The position numbers and the translations under genes are program-made. A stretch of 64,000 bases of DNA from Zygnema circumcarinatum (lineage: Eukaryota; Streptophyta; Zygnematophyceae; Zygnematales; Zygnemataceae), in contig CM074806.1 in assembly GCA_037447605.1 (NCBI GenBank), forward strand, positions 2,523,400 to 2,587,399. Direction: 5' to 3'. Shown piece after piece: positions 1 to 12,900 of the stretch (the stretch's first letter is position 1; each line of letters starts with the position of its first letter). The notes beneath the pieces are model-generated. The model was not told the DNA's origin, made no database searches, and saw only the letters and a list, made by a program, of their open reading frames with translations.

Positions 1-176
1 CAGATGGAAAATATTTGAAACTGTTTTCAGGCGAGTGTTGTTGGGCCAAATTTTGGGCGTTATTGAGGGTGCCATGTCCTTGTTTGGTTTTCTTCTCATA
101 GGTTGTTAGATGCAGGTGTTTGCTCGGCGTTTCTCCCAAATGAAATGAGCTTACATTTAAGCATGGAATGGTGCAG

Positions 177-1630
177 AGCTGCTGTTCTGTGGAACGGATT
201 TATGTGGATAATGAGATTTTGGCTCCCTTTCTGGAGCATTACACGAATGCTGTACGCTCTTTCAAGGTAAAGCATTATGCAGGCTGCTCTGTTTCTGATG
301 ATTCAGTATCCTCAATTGACCAAATGGTTCAAGTTGTAAGGCTTGTATCTTGTTCTGGTGATCCTGCAGGTGGGAGATCCAATGAATGACGAGACGTACA
401 TTGGCCCATTAGCTCGAAAAGCGCAGCTTTTCGTTCTGCATTCTCAGGTTAGCCTATTTTGTGGCTCGATTTGTGAAACGCCTGGTGTGCTCCCTTTCTT
501 ATTCCTTGTGGTCTTGCTGTGAGTCCGCCTTTAATGTGGTTCCTTGATTGACTTGGACGATACATTGACATCACTTTCGTTGCGGTCAAGCAAGCTCCTT
601 TTGACGGTTGGGTTTTGTTCCTTTTCTTGCCGAGAGACAGGTGGAAGATGCATTGGACAAGGGAGCACAACTGGCAGTTGGCGGGCCCACAGAAGGGGCA
701 ACTTTTACAGCTGCTGGGAACTTCTTTTCACCCACGGTGAGTGATTAGCGGTTCTAAGAATCGCAATTCTAGCATGTTGATGTCTTCCATTGTTTCCAGT
801 AGCTTTCTTTCAGTGGATTAAGTGGGGCGTATTCGAACTGGACTTGCTTGACTGTGCGCAGGTATTGACTCGTGTTGACCACAGTATGGCAGTAATGCGA
901 GAGGAATCATTTGGGCCCATCATCGGAATCCAGGTGAGTTACACCAAATGTTGAAATTGTCTATTTTCAATCCCTCCTCCCAAATCAGCCCTTTCCAGCA
1001 TAAATCGAAATGCAAGTTGATGATGGTAACAGGGAGTTCAAGGGGATGAGGAGGCTGTGGCTCTCATGGGAGACACGACATATGGTCTCACAGCCGGTGT
1101 GTACTGTAAACATAGGGAGGATGCAGAGGCGATCCTGGGAGGTATGGACAAACTCGAAGAGTCCCTTTGGTTATTGCCTGACTTCCTAAGGACACTCGAT
1201 GTTGAGAATGTGAAGGTCTGAGAGCTCAATTGTTGTTAAATTGTGGGGGCGGCGCTAATGAAGATGTAAGGCATAGGACTGCGGTGAAATTGAGAGGACT
1301 TGATTTGTTCTGAGTGACTCAATCACTGACGATGGCGGTAGCGGTAAGAGGGGGAATAGAGCTCGACGTGGGCACAGCGTATTGGAACTGCTGCGACCGC
1401 TCAGTGCCACGATTGCCATGGTGCGTTTTATTCCCCTTTCCCAATTCCGTTTCTAAGGCTTAGAACCCCTTGCAAGTTTGTAGATGAGATGTCTCTTGTG
1501 AACGAGTCGGTACGGATGGAGTTGGCGACGCAGGTCTGGGAGGAGAGGATCGGGGCTTGGAGCCACTCTCTCAATGGAGGGCTTGAGAGCGTGCGTTCAG
1601 CCTAAGGCGCTGCATCTGCAGTCCCCATGA
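177..1630 (+). CDS. Aldehyde dehydrogenase, 3' part (catalytic Cys to C terminus)
   Basis: Seven coding exons are visible: 177-266, 370-447, 641-736, 862-933, 1033-1141, 1360-1420 and 1534-1630. Together they give 200 residues and a TGA stop, in one frame with GT-AG introns. The first visible exon starts SCCSVERIYV. In the aldehyde dehydrogenase superfamily this follows a Gly-Gln pair, and the first Cys is the catalytic nucleophile. Later landmarks are VGDPMNDETYIGPLA, the ESFGPIIGIQ block with the conserved active-site Glu region, YGLTAGVY, and YWNCCDRSVPRLPWSGR near the end. The enzyme would oxidise an aldehyde to its acid using NAD(P)+. The substrate cannot be read from this part. The NAD-binding half lies upstream of the window, and bases 1-176 look intronic. 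The YWNCCDR ending recalls bacterial family members more than the common plant ALDH2 or ALDH3 types. That subfamily impression is from memory. Confidence 0.88.
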
Positions 1631-2111
1631 AGGCCCAGAGGGAAGGAGGAGCGCCCTGGTGGGGTCCTGCAGGTGATAGTTTCGTGTCTGATGAAGCTTT
1701 CACGAAAGAGAAGACGAAAATGTTCTGCCTCCCAACATTACTTTTTGAAGCTGAACCCCCGTCCCCTTCCAGCTTCAGAACAAAATCGTGTCGCAGGGCC
1801 GCCAAGTAGTGGGTTTTGGGGCCAAGGACCTCGGAAGTATTTCAAGTTTGGCATAACATATTTCACTTGCAGAGTCACTTTGTTGGAATGATGACCGACA
1901 TGATGGGAAAGTGTTTGACCCTGCCTCACTCGCTGAAAATCAGCCACACCTTTCAAACAGCCCTAAGCTCGCCCTTCTCCAGAGCTCCCATTTCATTTGA
2001 CCAGTCAGTTACAGCCTTCTGTATGTTGGAAATTACAAAGAGGCAAGTACACAAAAAAAAAAAAAGAGTGACTTAAATACACAATAACAGGGAGCACTGG
2101 GAGTATGGCCG
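1631..2111. other. Convergent intergenic space, ALDH and PAM68 3' ends
   Basis: These 481 bases lie between two converging stop codons and probably hold both 3' untranslated regions. The only landmark is an A-rich run near 2051-2066. No further gene is supported. Confidence 0.6.
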
Positions 2112-3310
2112 CTACTTGTCTTTCCCTCTAAGAGTCGCCCATAGAACTGGCCAATTGGCTTGAGCCTCTCTCCAGCCCCAAAAACTTCCCTCCTTATTCG
2201 GATCCCAGCTTGCAGAAAGAACACCGTAGGAAATGCCCAACCCGGCTGCCCCGAAGAAGGCCGAAGATACAATCAGTGGCACCCATTCAGGAAGGTCCAC
2301 TTTCTGCACTACCTTAAGCCAATAGAAGAGAGGGAAGAAGAGGAGACCAACAGCAAGCGGAGAACCAACCGTAACAACTATTCGCACGAGCATACGGTTT
2401 GTTACGACCTCTGGAACTGCGTCATCTATATCCTCGTCCGAGGCCAGTGGCTTCCCTTGCAAAGGCGTCGCTGCTGCGGGCTCAACTTCACTTAAGTCTG
2501 ACGGCGATGGTTTCTTCAACGATTGCTTTGTTTTTTGACCTCCAAAACCTTTGGCAGCTTGAGGTGGATACGGGCCTCTGTCATGCCAAACATTTCACAG
2601 CAATGGGTGGATGTTATGTTTGACTGTGAGGTGGAACGTACATTAAACAGCGTGACAAAAAAAGACTGAAAGGTCATGCTCCTCGAATGACAGAACCTCT
2701 GAACCAGACTTTTAAAAAGAAACTGAGGGTAACGAAGGGCTCAACAAATACGTTGTGTGGATTGAATCAAATAAGTCACCTGAGAAGTAAAAAATGAGAG
2801 GAAAGACAACAACAGCTTCCTAAATAGTCAAGACATATTTGGATACTGCTATGCGGGCTGTAGCAAGTGATCAAATAGCTTAAACAGCTGCAGCAAAAAA
2901 CCTATCATGGACTCCGTGCGATTACCTCAGTCTTGGTGTCTGCTAGCTCATCTGCTAGTATAAGACGTGAACGAAAAAGAAATGGAATACTGCCATCTCA
3001 GAACAATCGAGACTCTTCTAATGCGAGAACAGCGAATTACATTTAGCGAAGTTGATGTCAATTAGATAGTCAAATCTCACCTGCTGTTGCTTGTATTCGT
3101 CAAACTGAAGGCAGTGCGAGAATCTTTAGTACACTGTTGTTGACTTGCTGCAAGCGAGTTGACGCCTTTGAGCGGTAATCGGCTAGCTGCACTCCTAAGC
3201 ATGCGCAAACTCGACAACGGCAACGCCTTTCCCTCCAGAAAGCATGTGTGATGCATTTGTTCGCTGCAGGACGGCGGCAGCACGCCGCAGGACGAGGGAA
3301 CGGCGGCCAT
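2112..3310 (-). CDS. PAM68: PAM68-like photosystem II assembly protein, chloroplast precursor
   Basis: There are two exons, 3081-3310 and 2112-2577 (reverse strand), with a 503-base GT-AG intron. The split Arg codon (AG|A) joins in frame to give 231 residues, close to the length I recall for Arabidopsis PAM68. Exon 1 (about 76 residues) is Ser/Arg-rich with few acids, as expected of a chloroplast transit peptide. The mature part has the Lys-rich PKGFG-like segment (here AAKGFGGQK), an acidic stretch, then PEVVTNRMLVRI. Two membrane spans follow (about 144-163 and 176-195), and then the family hallmark SYGVLSASWDP with GWREAQANWP. PAM68 is known to help assemble the photosystem II core in thylakoid membranes. 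The gene diverges from the AsnRS gene across about 840 bases. The intron was inferred from the phase match; the rest of the identification rests on clear similarity. Confidence 0.93.
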
Positions 3311-4154
3311 TTCTCAGTACGACAGACCGGAATCACCACTTGTGGCAGCCGTCGCTCTCTCTCTCGCTCTCTCTCCCCCTCTCTCTCTTATTCTCTCTCT
3401 CTTTTCTTCCCTCTCTCTCTCTCTCTTTCTTCCACTTCACTACATTCACATCCACTTTCCCCCTCACGCTCTGGTTTCCCTTCTCAGAAACTCAAGACCT
3501 GCTTCGCCATGGCCGCCATCCTTATCCCCCTCTCCATGCCGCAGATATTTCAAGAATCCGTTTGATCCGCTTCATCCTTTTGGAGTTCAGTTTGTCCCTG
3601 GGGGAGGGGCGGGGCGTGACGTCAGGTTTTCCTTGAGAAGAAGAAAAATAAAGTGCCCATGTACAGTGTCCAATGAGAATGCTCCACGTCGGACCAAATT
3701 CGAACTCAGATTGGTCCATGCAAATTGAGATTAGCGTCACCGCGGGGCTCAGTCAGTCTTCCCAGTTTGCCGTCAGCCACTCTCTTGGATGGAGCTGAAG
3801 GCGGTTCCATGCTGCGGCAGGCAGGCGGAAAGGAAGAGGAGAACTGAGAACTGAGAACTGAGAACTGCGAGGGGAGGGAGAGGGGAGGGAGAGGGGAGAG
3901 GGAGAGAGAAAGAGCAGTGGGAGCTGGGGCAGCTGGCAGGGCGTGTGTGCGAGTGCCGACATCGCTTACTCAAGCAGTTGGAGTGTGGTGGGGAGCAAAC
4001 AGACTGTTGTCTTTTGAAGATTCTGTAGCAAACCTCTCTTGTGAAGGAGTGGAAGTGGCATATCTTCATGCCTAAGGCGTCTTCCGGAAGTTGTAGCCTT
4101 AGAGAAGTCCACTCTTGCTGGGACTGCGACGGTGTAGCTGACTTGGAGTCAACA
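3311..4154. promoter_or_regulatory. Divergent promoter region, PAM68 / AsnRS
   Basis: These 844 bases separate the start codons of two genes pointing away from each other, so they must hold both promoters and 5' leaders. A long CT tract (about 3353-3433) lies nearer PAM68 and a GA-rich tract (about 3830-3915) nearer AsnRS. Such Y-rich and GA-rich tracts are common at plant core promoters. No clear TATA box was picked out. Transcription start sites cannot be placed from sequence alone. Confidence 0.6.
3353..3433. repeat. CT-rich microsatellite
   Basis: This is an imperfect (CT)n tract with short interruptions in the PAM68/AsnRS divergent promoter. It produces long meaningless open frames on the + strand. 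Confidence 0.9.
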
Positions 4155-7100
4155 ATGGCAAGTGAAGACGGAGCTGCGGCGCCCCCGGCCTCAGAGGTTC
4201 TAGCATCGCTCTTGCAGGCGAAGTACTCAAAGAGAGTTTTGATCAAATCAATTCTGACAGCTCCTGGTGAAGGCCTGGCCTTGGCAAATCAGAAGCTGAC
4301 GATTGGCGGCTGGGTAAAGACTGGACGAGAACAAGGAAGAGGACAATTTGCCTTTCTGGAAGTGAACGATGGCTCCTGTGCTGGAAACTTGCAGGTAACT
4401 TAAATCAACGATATTCTGATTGCTGGAAGCTACTTTTGACCCTTTATTTAGTCATGCAGTATACAGATATATGATGCTGACAATGTGACAAAATGATTCT
4501 TCTATCGACGTAGAGCTGGGGCAGCCAAGAAGAACATGTGTACGCCAGATTAAATGCTGAAGGAGGCCAATGCCGGAGGTTGCTCAAAGTGGGGTTCAAG
4601 CGTTCACAAGATGACTAGAGTGGTTTCTGGTTGTAGGATGTTTGAAAAACTGTGATGGAAGTGGAGAAATATTTTGCTTTTTTCGACTTTGTTTGTTATG
4701 CTTGTGGGCTGTGCATTCTACCCTTCACCATTGAAAATCTAGCCTCGGAAAGAATTGTTTCGAATACAATGGGCTAAGCAAGGTTTAGGAAGCGCATTCC
4801 ACGGATACTCATGACACGGTTACAATGCGGTACGTTGATGGACGCTCTCGTACTCTCTTTGCCTGCAGATCTGCTTAGCCTTGTTGCTTTGTTGGTTTTG
4901 GCTCAGGTCATCGTGGACAAAGCAATTGCCCCTCTAAATACACTAGTGGCGACCGGCACTAGCGTCCAGATTTATGGAGAGCTTAAGAAGACACCAGAGG
5001 GCACGAAACAAAAAGTGGAGCTACGAGCAGAAAAGATTCTTGAACTTGGACCATGTGACGCAAGTGTATATCCCATAGCCAAAACAAAGTTGTCGCTTGA
5101 GTACCTCCGCACAGTGATGCATCTTCGGCCAAGAACCAACACAGTGAGTTCTTATATTCTCTCAATGTTTAGCGTAGACTGTTATCAGGATTCTATCAGT
5201 GATGTATGAGAATTGGCTTATGCTATACCGGACAATTCAGCTGCACTGGTGACTAAATGAGAGTGAGTGAATACTCTCTGTCCAGATTTCTGCCGTCGCG
5301 CGTATTCGAAATGCAGTAGCATATGCGACCCATGTCTTCTTCCAGAACCAAGGCTTCCTCTATATTCATACACCAATCATCACGACCAGTGACTGTGAAG
5401 GAGCAGGAGAAATGTTCCAGGTTGGTGCTCGCAACACTTCTGTTAACTCTTGGTTGCTCGACGTGGTGATTGCCAAGGAATGGCCTCTTGTTTGATGAGC
5501 AGCTACGTGGAAGGTCTTGGAAGGTCTTGGAAGGTCTTGGCTTATCTATCCCTTGTTAGGTAAACCAATCTCATCATCTCGTAAAATTCTGCCTGTTCTG
5601 CCAAAATACGTGTGGCCAGCTGGTTTAACATGAACAACACTTTCCATTATCAATAACTGAACGCCCAGAAGGTTCAATTAACCTGTTTGATTTCACGGTT
5701 TATTTCAGATCGTTCTTTCTCGTCCTTGTTGATTGTGCAACTTGGGAACCATTGTTGTAAGAACTCAGACAATGTTTAGGAGGTACTGTAACAGGTCACT
5801 ACACTTTTACATGAAGCAGAAAGGAGGGATAAAGAATATGCTGCGCATCCTCCCCCGTCTGAGGCAGAGGTGGAGGCTGCCAGAGCAGAAGTAACCAGCA
5901 AAGGGGATGCAGTGAAGGCGTTGAAAGAAAAGAAGGCCGACAAGATTGAAATAAAAGCGGCAGTGGATATTCTAAACAAGGCCAAGGAGGCTTTGTTGCA
6001 TCTTGAAGAAAAAGCCAAACTGAAGCCAGGCATTCCTCGAACTGAGACTGGCGATGTGGACTATTCCGCAGACTTTTTTGCAAGGCAGGCATTTTTGACG
6101 GTCTCTGGACAGTTACAGGTGAGAGTCCTGTCTGTTCTTAATCACTGACTCAGAAGAAGAAGGGAATGCAGACCTTTTTGGGCCGGAACGAGCTTGCTTT
6201 GTAGCGAATGTAATGTGCTCATTGTGGTAGTTAATTAAACAGGAAGGAAATTCAGGCTCGAAATGGCGAAAGGGAATAATTTTGTCTTGAAAAGCTCACA
6301 GTTCCAACTCAAAGCAGTTTCGACCTGTGAAGTTCTCAATGTGTTGATTTCAGATGGCTAACATTGGTTGGTTTTCGCTTGTCACTTGATTGCTGCATCG
6401 ATCCCGCAATACTCGATCAAGCCTTGATTGTGTCACATATCCAGATAGTGTTCGTACTTGGCACCCGTGAGTTATTAGTGTTGGAGTTTCTGCCTGCAGG
6501 TTGAGACTTTTGCATCTGCCTTGGCTAGTGTGTATACCTTTGGGCCAACCTTTCGAGCCGAAAATTCGCACACAACTCGGCATCTGGCTGAGTTTTGGAT
6601 GATTGAGCCTGAGATTGCTTTCGCTGATTTGGAGGTGAGCTATCATTATGATGATCTCATGCCTAACGTTTGCAGAAACACTCACTTATCCGCATTGCTC
6701 TGCAAGTCTAAGGTGAAGGTCAAGTTTTAGCATTTTACTTTAAAAGCCTTTCGTACTAAGTCGTTTACTATTCCCCTCAAGCATTTGAACCGTGTTCTAG
6801 TAGAGTCCTAGAGCCATGTTGTATTTCAAACGATAGTGACAGTAGTGAAGCCGCAAGTCGAAGGCATGAGTAAGCCTGTACATGGTTACAAACTATTTGG
6901 GGTAAAACCATTTTCCAGAAAGGAGTCACGGCAAAGTCATCAGCGTTGCAAATGTAGGATACTGTACTGACGCCATATGAGAGCTGCTCAATAGCCTTTC
7001 TTATTTGGATTGTTTGGCTATTCCAGAAGTAAGCATGTGGGGTTCGTCGATCAGGCGTATTTGTCGTTTAAGGCTGGCTAGCCATAGCTTGACTGATAAC

Positions 7101-8637
7101 TCACATTCAATCACAAACGAAATTCAATTCCAATATTCTATGAGTCACAAGACTTGTTTCCGTAGTTCCAACTTGCCTTCACATTGTCCAGTTGTTTTCG
7201 TTTTCATTAGACGCTGTTAGGAATTTACACTCCATGAATCTCTGAATGCATGTTGAGTGAACTCTGGTGTTGCGCATCATAAGCTTCTGAAGCATGCATG
7301 CTATTGCTCGTGAATCAGGATGATATGAACTGTGCAGAAGACTACGTGCGATTCCTTTGCCAGTACTTGCTTGACCACTGCCGAGATGACATGGAGTTCA
7401 TGGTAAAGATGTTCGACAAACACGCCATTGAGAGGTTGGAGCTGGTCGCCTCTTCGCCTTTTGCGCGGCTCACCTATACAGAAGCCATAGAGCTGTTGAT
7501 GGCCGTGAAGGATCGCAAGTTCGAGAATCCTGTGGAGTGGGGCATCGACTTGGCTTCTGAGCATGAAAGGTGCGTTCACTTTTTCCTATGTTACTTTTGT
7601 CTTTGTTCATTTTCTCCTCATAGTGTCGTTCAATACATGGACACCGAGTTTGTTCGCTGTTTTATGGTGAATTGCATGGCTCGGTTTGAATAAGCCATTG
7701 GAAAAGGCATAGTCTCAAGTCGCTTAACGCTCCTCTGGTGTGAGGACAAATAAAAGAGCCGCAGGAGATCGTTCCTTCATGAATTAAACTGGCAGGGTAT
7801 CTATCTCTCTCACACTCCTCTCTCTCTCTCTCTCGTTGAACATCTTTTCCATTTTCTGATTTCTTGTGCCCAGATACATAGCAGAAGTGGTCTATAAAAA
7901 GCCTGTCATTGTGTACAACTATCCGAAAGCAATCAAGGCTTTTTACATGCGCGAAAATGACGACGGCAAGACAGTGGCTGCCATGGACGTACTTGTGCCC
8001 GGGGTGAGAATCTTTGAGTGACTACTCTTGCTTTCATACGTTTAGAATGTCGAAATCGTGTGCTCTTTTCCGTCCACCATGGAGTCCTAAGGCAAAGGCG
8101 ATGGCGAATCGTTCTTTCATTTTTTTTTTTTTTCCCTTTTGTTTGGTTCAGGTTGGAGAGCTCGTTGGAGGCAGCCAGCGTGAAGAGCGATACGATGTGT
8201 TGGTTAGAAGGTAAGTCCTGTATTGCGCACTCCGCTGTTTCCTTAACAGTTGTTAGCTGCGATGGAATTTCTCCATCTAATGCCATTTCGTACCAGTTAT
8301 CATTGATTCCAACGTCTGTAGAAATGTCCTATCGCTCTTGGCCTTCGGCTGCCGAGGCCAAGTGCGCTGTCTTTGAGTAGCGTTTGGGCCACCGCTTTCC
8401 ATCCCAAGTAAGCTTCTCAGTAAGAGAGCTTTTGTTCTTTTGCGAGTGTGCAGGTTGCAGGAAGTAAACCTGCCCTTGGAGCCCTACGAGTGGTACCTCG
8501 ACCTTCGCCGGTTTGGCACAGTGAAGCATGCAGGGTTTGGCCTTGGCTTCGAGCGGATGATTCTTTTTGCCACCGGAATAGAGAATATTCGAGACGTTAT
8601 TCCCTTCCCGCGCTTCCCTGGGAAGGCAGACCTATAG
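4155..8637 (+). CDS. SYNC1: Asparaginyl-tRNA synthetase, cytosolic type
   Basis: Nine exons: 4155-4394, 4907-5143, 5286-5420, 5795-6118, 6500-6634, 7319-7569, 7874-8003, 8152-8210, 8454-8637. They join in frame to 564 residues, close to plant cytosolic AsnRS. The enzyme charges tRNA-Asn with asparagine at the cost of ATP. The N-terminal OB-fold anticodon domain includes [15 protein letters not shown] and FLEVNDGSC. The class II core has [18 protein letters not shown], motif 2 ([21 protein letters not shown]) and motif 3 ([16 protein letters not shown]), and ends in RFPGKADL. Exon 4 adds a charged helical insert (about residues 215-285) resembling the WHEP-like insert of plant AsnRS. The start is the ATG in MASEDG. 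An in-frame ATG at 4041 would add 38 residues without family similarity. No plastid targeting is obvious from the chosen start. Confidence 0.96.
5510..5541 (+). repeat. Three tandem copies of an 11-base unit
   Basis: GGAAGGTCTTG-like units repeat three times head to tail inside AsnRS intron 3. This is a small slippage product with no sign of function. Confidence 0.8.
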
Positions 8638-9959
8638 AAAAGGAAAATCTGAATTTGGAACTTGGGATTTGAAAATTTTATCAGGGAGGTCCATGTAGAG
8701 CTCATTTGAACCCTAGAAACATTCCATCGGACTGGTTCGGTAAGATGCTGGAATCAAGACCCCTGTCTCCACATATGTGGAGGTTGCAAGTTTTGTGTTC
8801 TTCATTTGACAGTCTATTGGTTTTAGCCGCAATTTGCATTTTAATTCCAGTAGGAGCCGCAATTTGTCATTTGTATGGCTTGGGGTTACTTGTTCAAGCT
8901 CGCCAATTAAGTTTTTTTTTCCTCTTTTTGGCTCGAGTTGGAGGCCTACACATGAGTAGCATGTGCATTTGAATCCAAAGCTGTGTAACCACTTTTGATG
9001 TCGGGCTGTACGGCATAATAAACATCCTTTGCCCACCGAGGCTCAGCTATTTGGATGGTTCAACGGGCTTGAAGGTCCCCTTGACAGCAAAAGCTTCCCA
9101 GACTAGTCTCAAAATCTTTTCCCGTTTTGTGACAAGCTTCAAAGATGATAGAATTCGTGGTTCCAACACTTAGAACTGATATTTTTTCACGTTTATCATT
9201 CACATAGATGAAATGCACGTGCTGTCATCATCACGCATACAATGTACATACAATGCACAGGACATGCCACATTGCGAGACAGCAAAACGTAAGTACCCAA
9301 ATCACAGGTAAGCCACAAACCTATCTCAATTCCGTGAACTCCACTTAGACTCTGATCAACAACGACATAGATTCACAGTTATACTGGCTTATCACTGCAC
9401 AATTGAACTAGACTGAAACTAGAATATGAGAACGCTACGGTTACTGCCGTAATTTTTAAATACACTTAGACCTAAAAGCTCACTACACGGCTCCATTGGC
9501 CGTTAACCTGCACCTCCACACTGAGGCCTGAGCAGCCTCCAACTGCTTCTAGCGAGAAGCAGCCACACATGCTAGAAATTCAAATATCCTTCACAAATGA
9601 AAAATCTACCCTAACCCAAAGCCCCGATATTATCATCTTCAAGTCACAGTGAAGGGCAGCTGTCGAGCCAAAGTCTGTCGGGTTCACATGCCTGTCCTGT
9701 TCCTTCTTTCCCGTTGCTGTTTGCCAGTGACCCTTCAGACTTATCTTCTTCCCTAGGCTCCATTGCAGCCAAACAGGACTGCTGCCAAAGTCCACCCATG
9801 AATCGCGTCGGACACCTCATCTGCTTAAGAATCCAAAATGATCCGCCGAGCCTCCGGAACCATGGCATTCAATCCACAATCAACAAACTGCTGTATATAC
9901 CGGGAATACAACTCGAGTTGGTTTCATATCAGCCCGGAAGTTGCAAGCTCTACCTGCGC
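8638..9959. other. Convergent intergenic space, AsnRS and NADK2 3' ends
   Basis: These 1.3 kb lie between the AsnRS and NADK2 stop codons. Open frames are short, overlap on both strands and show no family signal. I see no gene, RNA or element here. Part must be the two 3' untranslated regions. Confidence 0.6.
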
Positions 9960-12900
9960 TTAACTGGGAATAATGAGTGCTTTCTGCTCCATGCGCTCAT
10001 TCCAGCTAAGGCAGCGAACCAAGCTTCGAAACCAGTCGTCTGTCTGATCCGATTTGTTCACAGTCGGCATCGGATGCTCGCTCATGCAGACACGGACACT
10101 ATCACCTTTGCTCAGTTGCTGGCGCTTTTTTCCATCAAATGAAACCCAGGCATTGTTACGCGCATCAGTAGGAACCTGCATTCCCCAGTCACGACGTTTC
10201 AGGGAATCGAAGGTGATGGCCAGGAACAATAAATCAAGTTAAAGCTTATCAGGTCTAACTTTGACGACCTCTCAACTGCCAAAGAAGAATTGGCAGGGTT
10301 TACCTGCGCTGAGTCTTGCTCAATCAAAGGGATGTAATTCTTCCATGATATCGTCTCCACACACAGCATTGTTTGTCATTCACATGACACCACGATGAGC
10401 AGCACTACAACAGAGACGAGACTCTTGCAGCGTCCTTTTGAGTTTCATCCACTACCCCTAGAGGACGCACCTTGAGTTCAACAAGAGCCGAGTCTGGTAG
10501 AATGACTGGACGGAAGGATAGTGAGTGCGGACAAATGGGAGTGAAGAGCATACAAGGAACATTCGGATGAACCTGTTTATGTGCCCCACCCATGACATTG
10601 AGGTAACACAGAAGCCGGTCAGATGATTGACGAGGCGCATAACGCTCGTCCTGTCCCAAGGCATCTCCCGCAACAGCAGTGTTCCCTCAAGAGAAGAAAT
10701 GTCCCGATGCGACCATGCAGCAATACCTACTTTCACAGTCAACTCAGCAACCGTGAAAAGCCTACAGTCAATTTATCGATCTTTCATGACCCGCACCATG
10801 GAGCCACCGGCCGCAGTCGAGTAAGCAGTGCTCCCTGTCGGCGTTGCAAGCAGCACACCATCTGCTTGGACCTGCCCCTCCCAACCATACAGAATAAAAC
10901 CAGCAATTCCTTTTTGGCTTCTGTCTGTAAGCTCTAAGACGAACGACGTTTGACGAAGCCTATTCTCGTGTAGCTTGGATAAGAACTAGAATATTGTTTT
11001 TCTCACTTTTCCTTCCCTAATAATACCAGCCCCGTGTACGACTAGCAGACAAGCAGATTGATTCGTTTTACCCTCATTTTACATGACACGCGATAACGGC
11101 GATGCTAAATTGAAAAGACCAACCAGTGCATAAGCTTCTGTAACGTGCTTGTGTCTCACCTTGGTGATGAGGCGATTGCGTTCATAACACTCAATTTTGC
11201 AGAGGTAAGGATTGGACCCACGATCCACTACAACTTCGTTGAGCACATCAAACACTTTTCCAGGAATCGGTTTGCCATTGCGAAAAAGTTCGCACCGAAG
11301 ACGCATGCGTAGAGTGATGTAGACACCATCCATGGTGCTGTTTCCATGAATAATTGCTTTCAAGTCAAGTTTGAATTCCTCAAACTGCACATTGAAGCAG
11401 AGCCACTAGCATGAGGACCCGGAGCTGGCCAAACAAAGAACGGCATTCATCTAAAGGCAAACTGCTTGATAGAGGCTGGACTGTTTACCGGATGGGCTGT
11501 AAGAAAGCCCAGGGAGCCGAGGTTGAAGGACACCACAGGGGGGACAGCACTCCGAAAGAGATTTGAGGCGTGCAAAATAACGCCATCACCACCGAGGCAT
11601 ACCACGAAGTCCACACGCTCGTGCAGCTTGCTGTGCACCCAGCCCTCCACAACTACTTAGCCGGCTCCACTGGCTAACAATGATGCTCAATTCTTATCAT
11701 TCAGAATGAAATCCTTTCTCTAACATAACTCTGTCAAAGGACCTCATAAACGCAAGGCTCTGTACACTGAAAAAGAGAGCAGACGTTTCTTATGCTAGGG
11801 GTATACAATATGCGGAGACATGAGGTTCAAGGCCCTCAAGTGTCAGCACCTTGTATCCTGGTTGTAGTAGGTTTGCACAAATCCAAAGCCAGGTATCCGA
11901 GCAAAGCGATCATGAAGTTCCGGTTCAACCACAACATTGATGCCTTCTTGGTAGTATAGCCACGATGCCACCTGCAAATCATTCCCCGTCGCAAAAGAAC
12001 AATGTCCCTCAATTCAGCGATAAGCAAAGCCTCGGCTACTTGTAAATTTTACACCGCTGGGGATATGACGTAAAAAAAAGGCCTTCAAAGGGTCACCTGT
12101 TGCGCCTCGTCCATGAGCTCGCTTCCGAGCTTCTTGAGCAGCAAACAAGTCTTTGGAGGTGTCTTCCACATCAACATTTGCTGCTGTGTGCTAGGGTGAG
12201 TAAAGGCGAGCGTCGACTCCTTCACTCTTTCCCTTGTGCAGGAAAATCCATCGGTTCTAACAAGATACATTTCTGCCTTCCTTCTCGACTGCAACCTAAC
12301 AACTCCCGTTGTTGACGCACACATGTCCCCATTTACAAACGGGACTCCCTCTACCGCATCATCCGCAATGGTTGCACCATTGGACGATTCCTTCCTGATA
12401 GCACCATTTACTCCATTTTCAGAAGCATCTTCCTCGACCACTCGAAGTAGAGCTCCATAAGTAGGCGATTGCTTGCTAACTAGCTCCGCCTCCTCTTCTG
12501 ATGTTTGCGCATCCCTTGAACTTACCTCATCTGCTTTCAGCTCCACCTCTTTCTGCGAGGCTAGCGCAGCGGTTCTATTTTCATCCAGTCTTCTATTTGC
12601 TGCTCCAATGCTTGCCGCTTCAGAAAGCACGTAAGTGCCATCACTCTTGCGAGATACGAATCTTATCCTTCCATTGGATGCAGCGTCTTCATCAGAGTCA
12701 GACGAACTCACGTATTGTTCCTCTACATAGGACCTTCCAGCACGTGGAATTCCTGGTTCAGCAAGTGCCCACCTGCCAGCAAGACCAGTGATTGTGCCCT
12801 CGTCTACATCTTCTCCAGGACGGTTCTTCGGAGTTCTTTGCTGAGATTGTGGTGTCTTTCTAAGCAGCTTCTGCCTATTAATCTCCAGAAGAGAATTTGG

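Noticed and set aside
3244-3728. Three long frames across the CT microsatellite
   Set aside because: They are Leu/Ser repeats created by the dinucleotide tract in the PAM68/AsnRS promoter.
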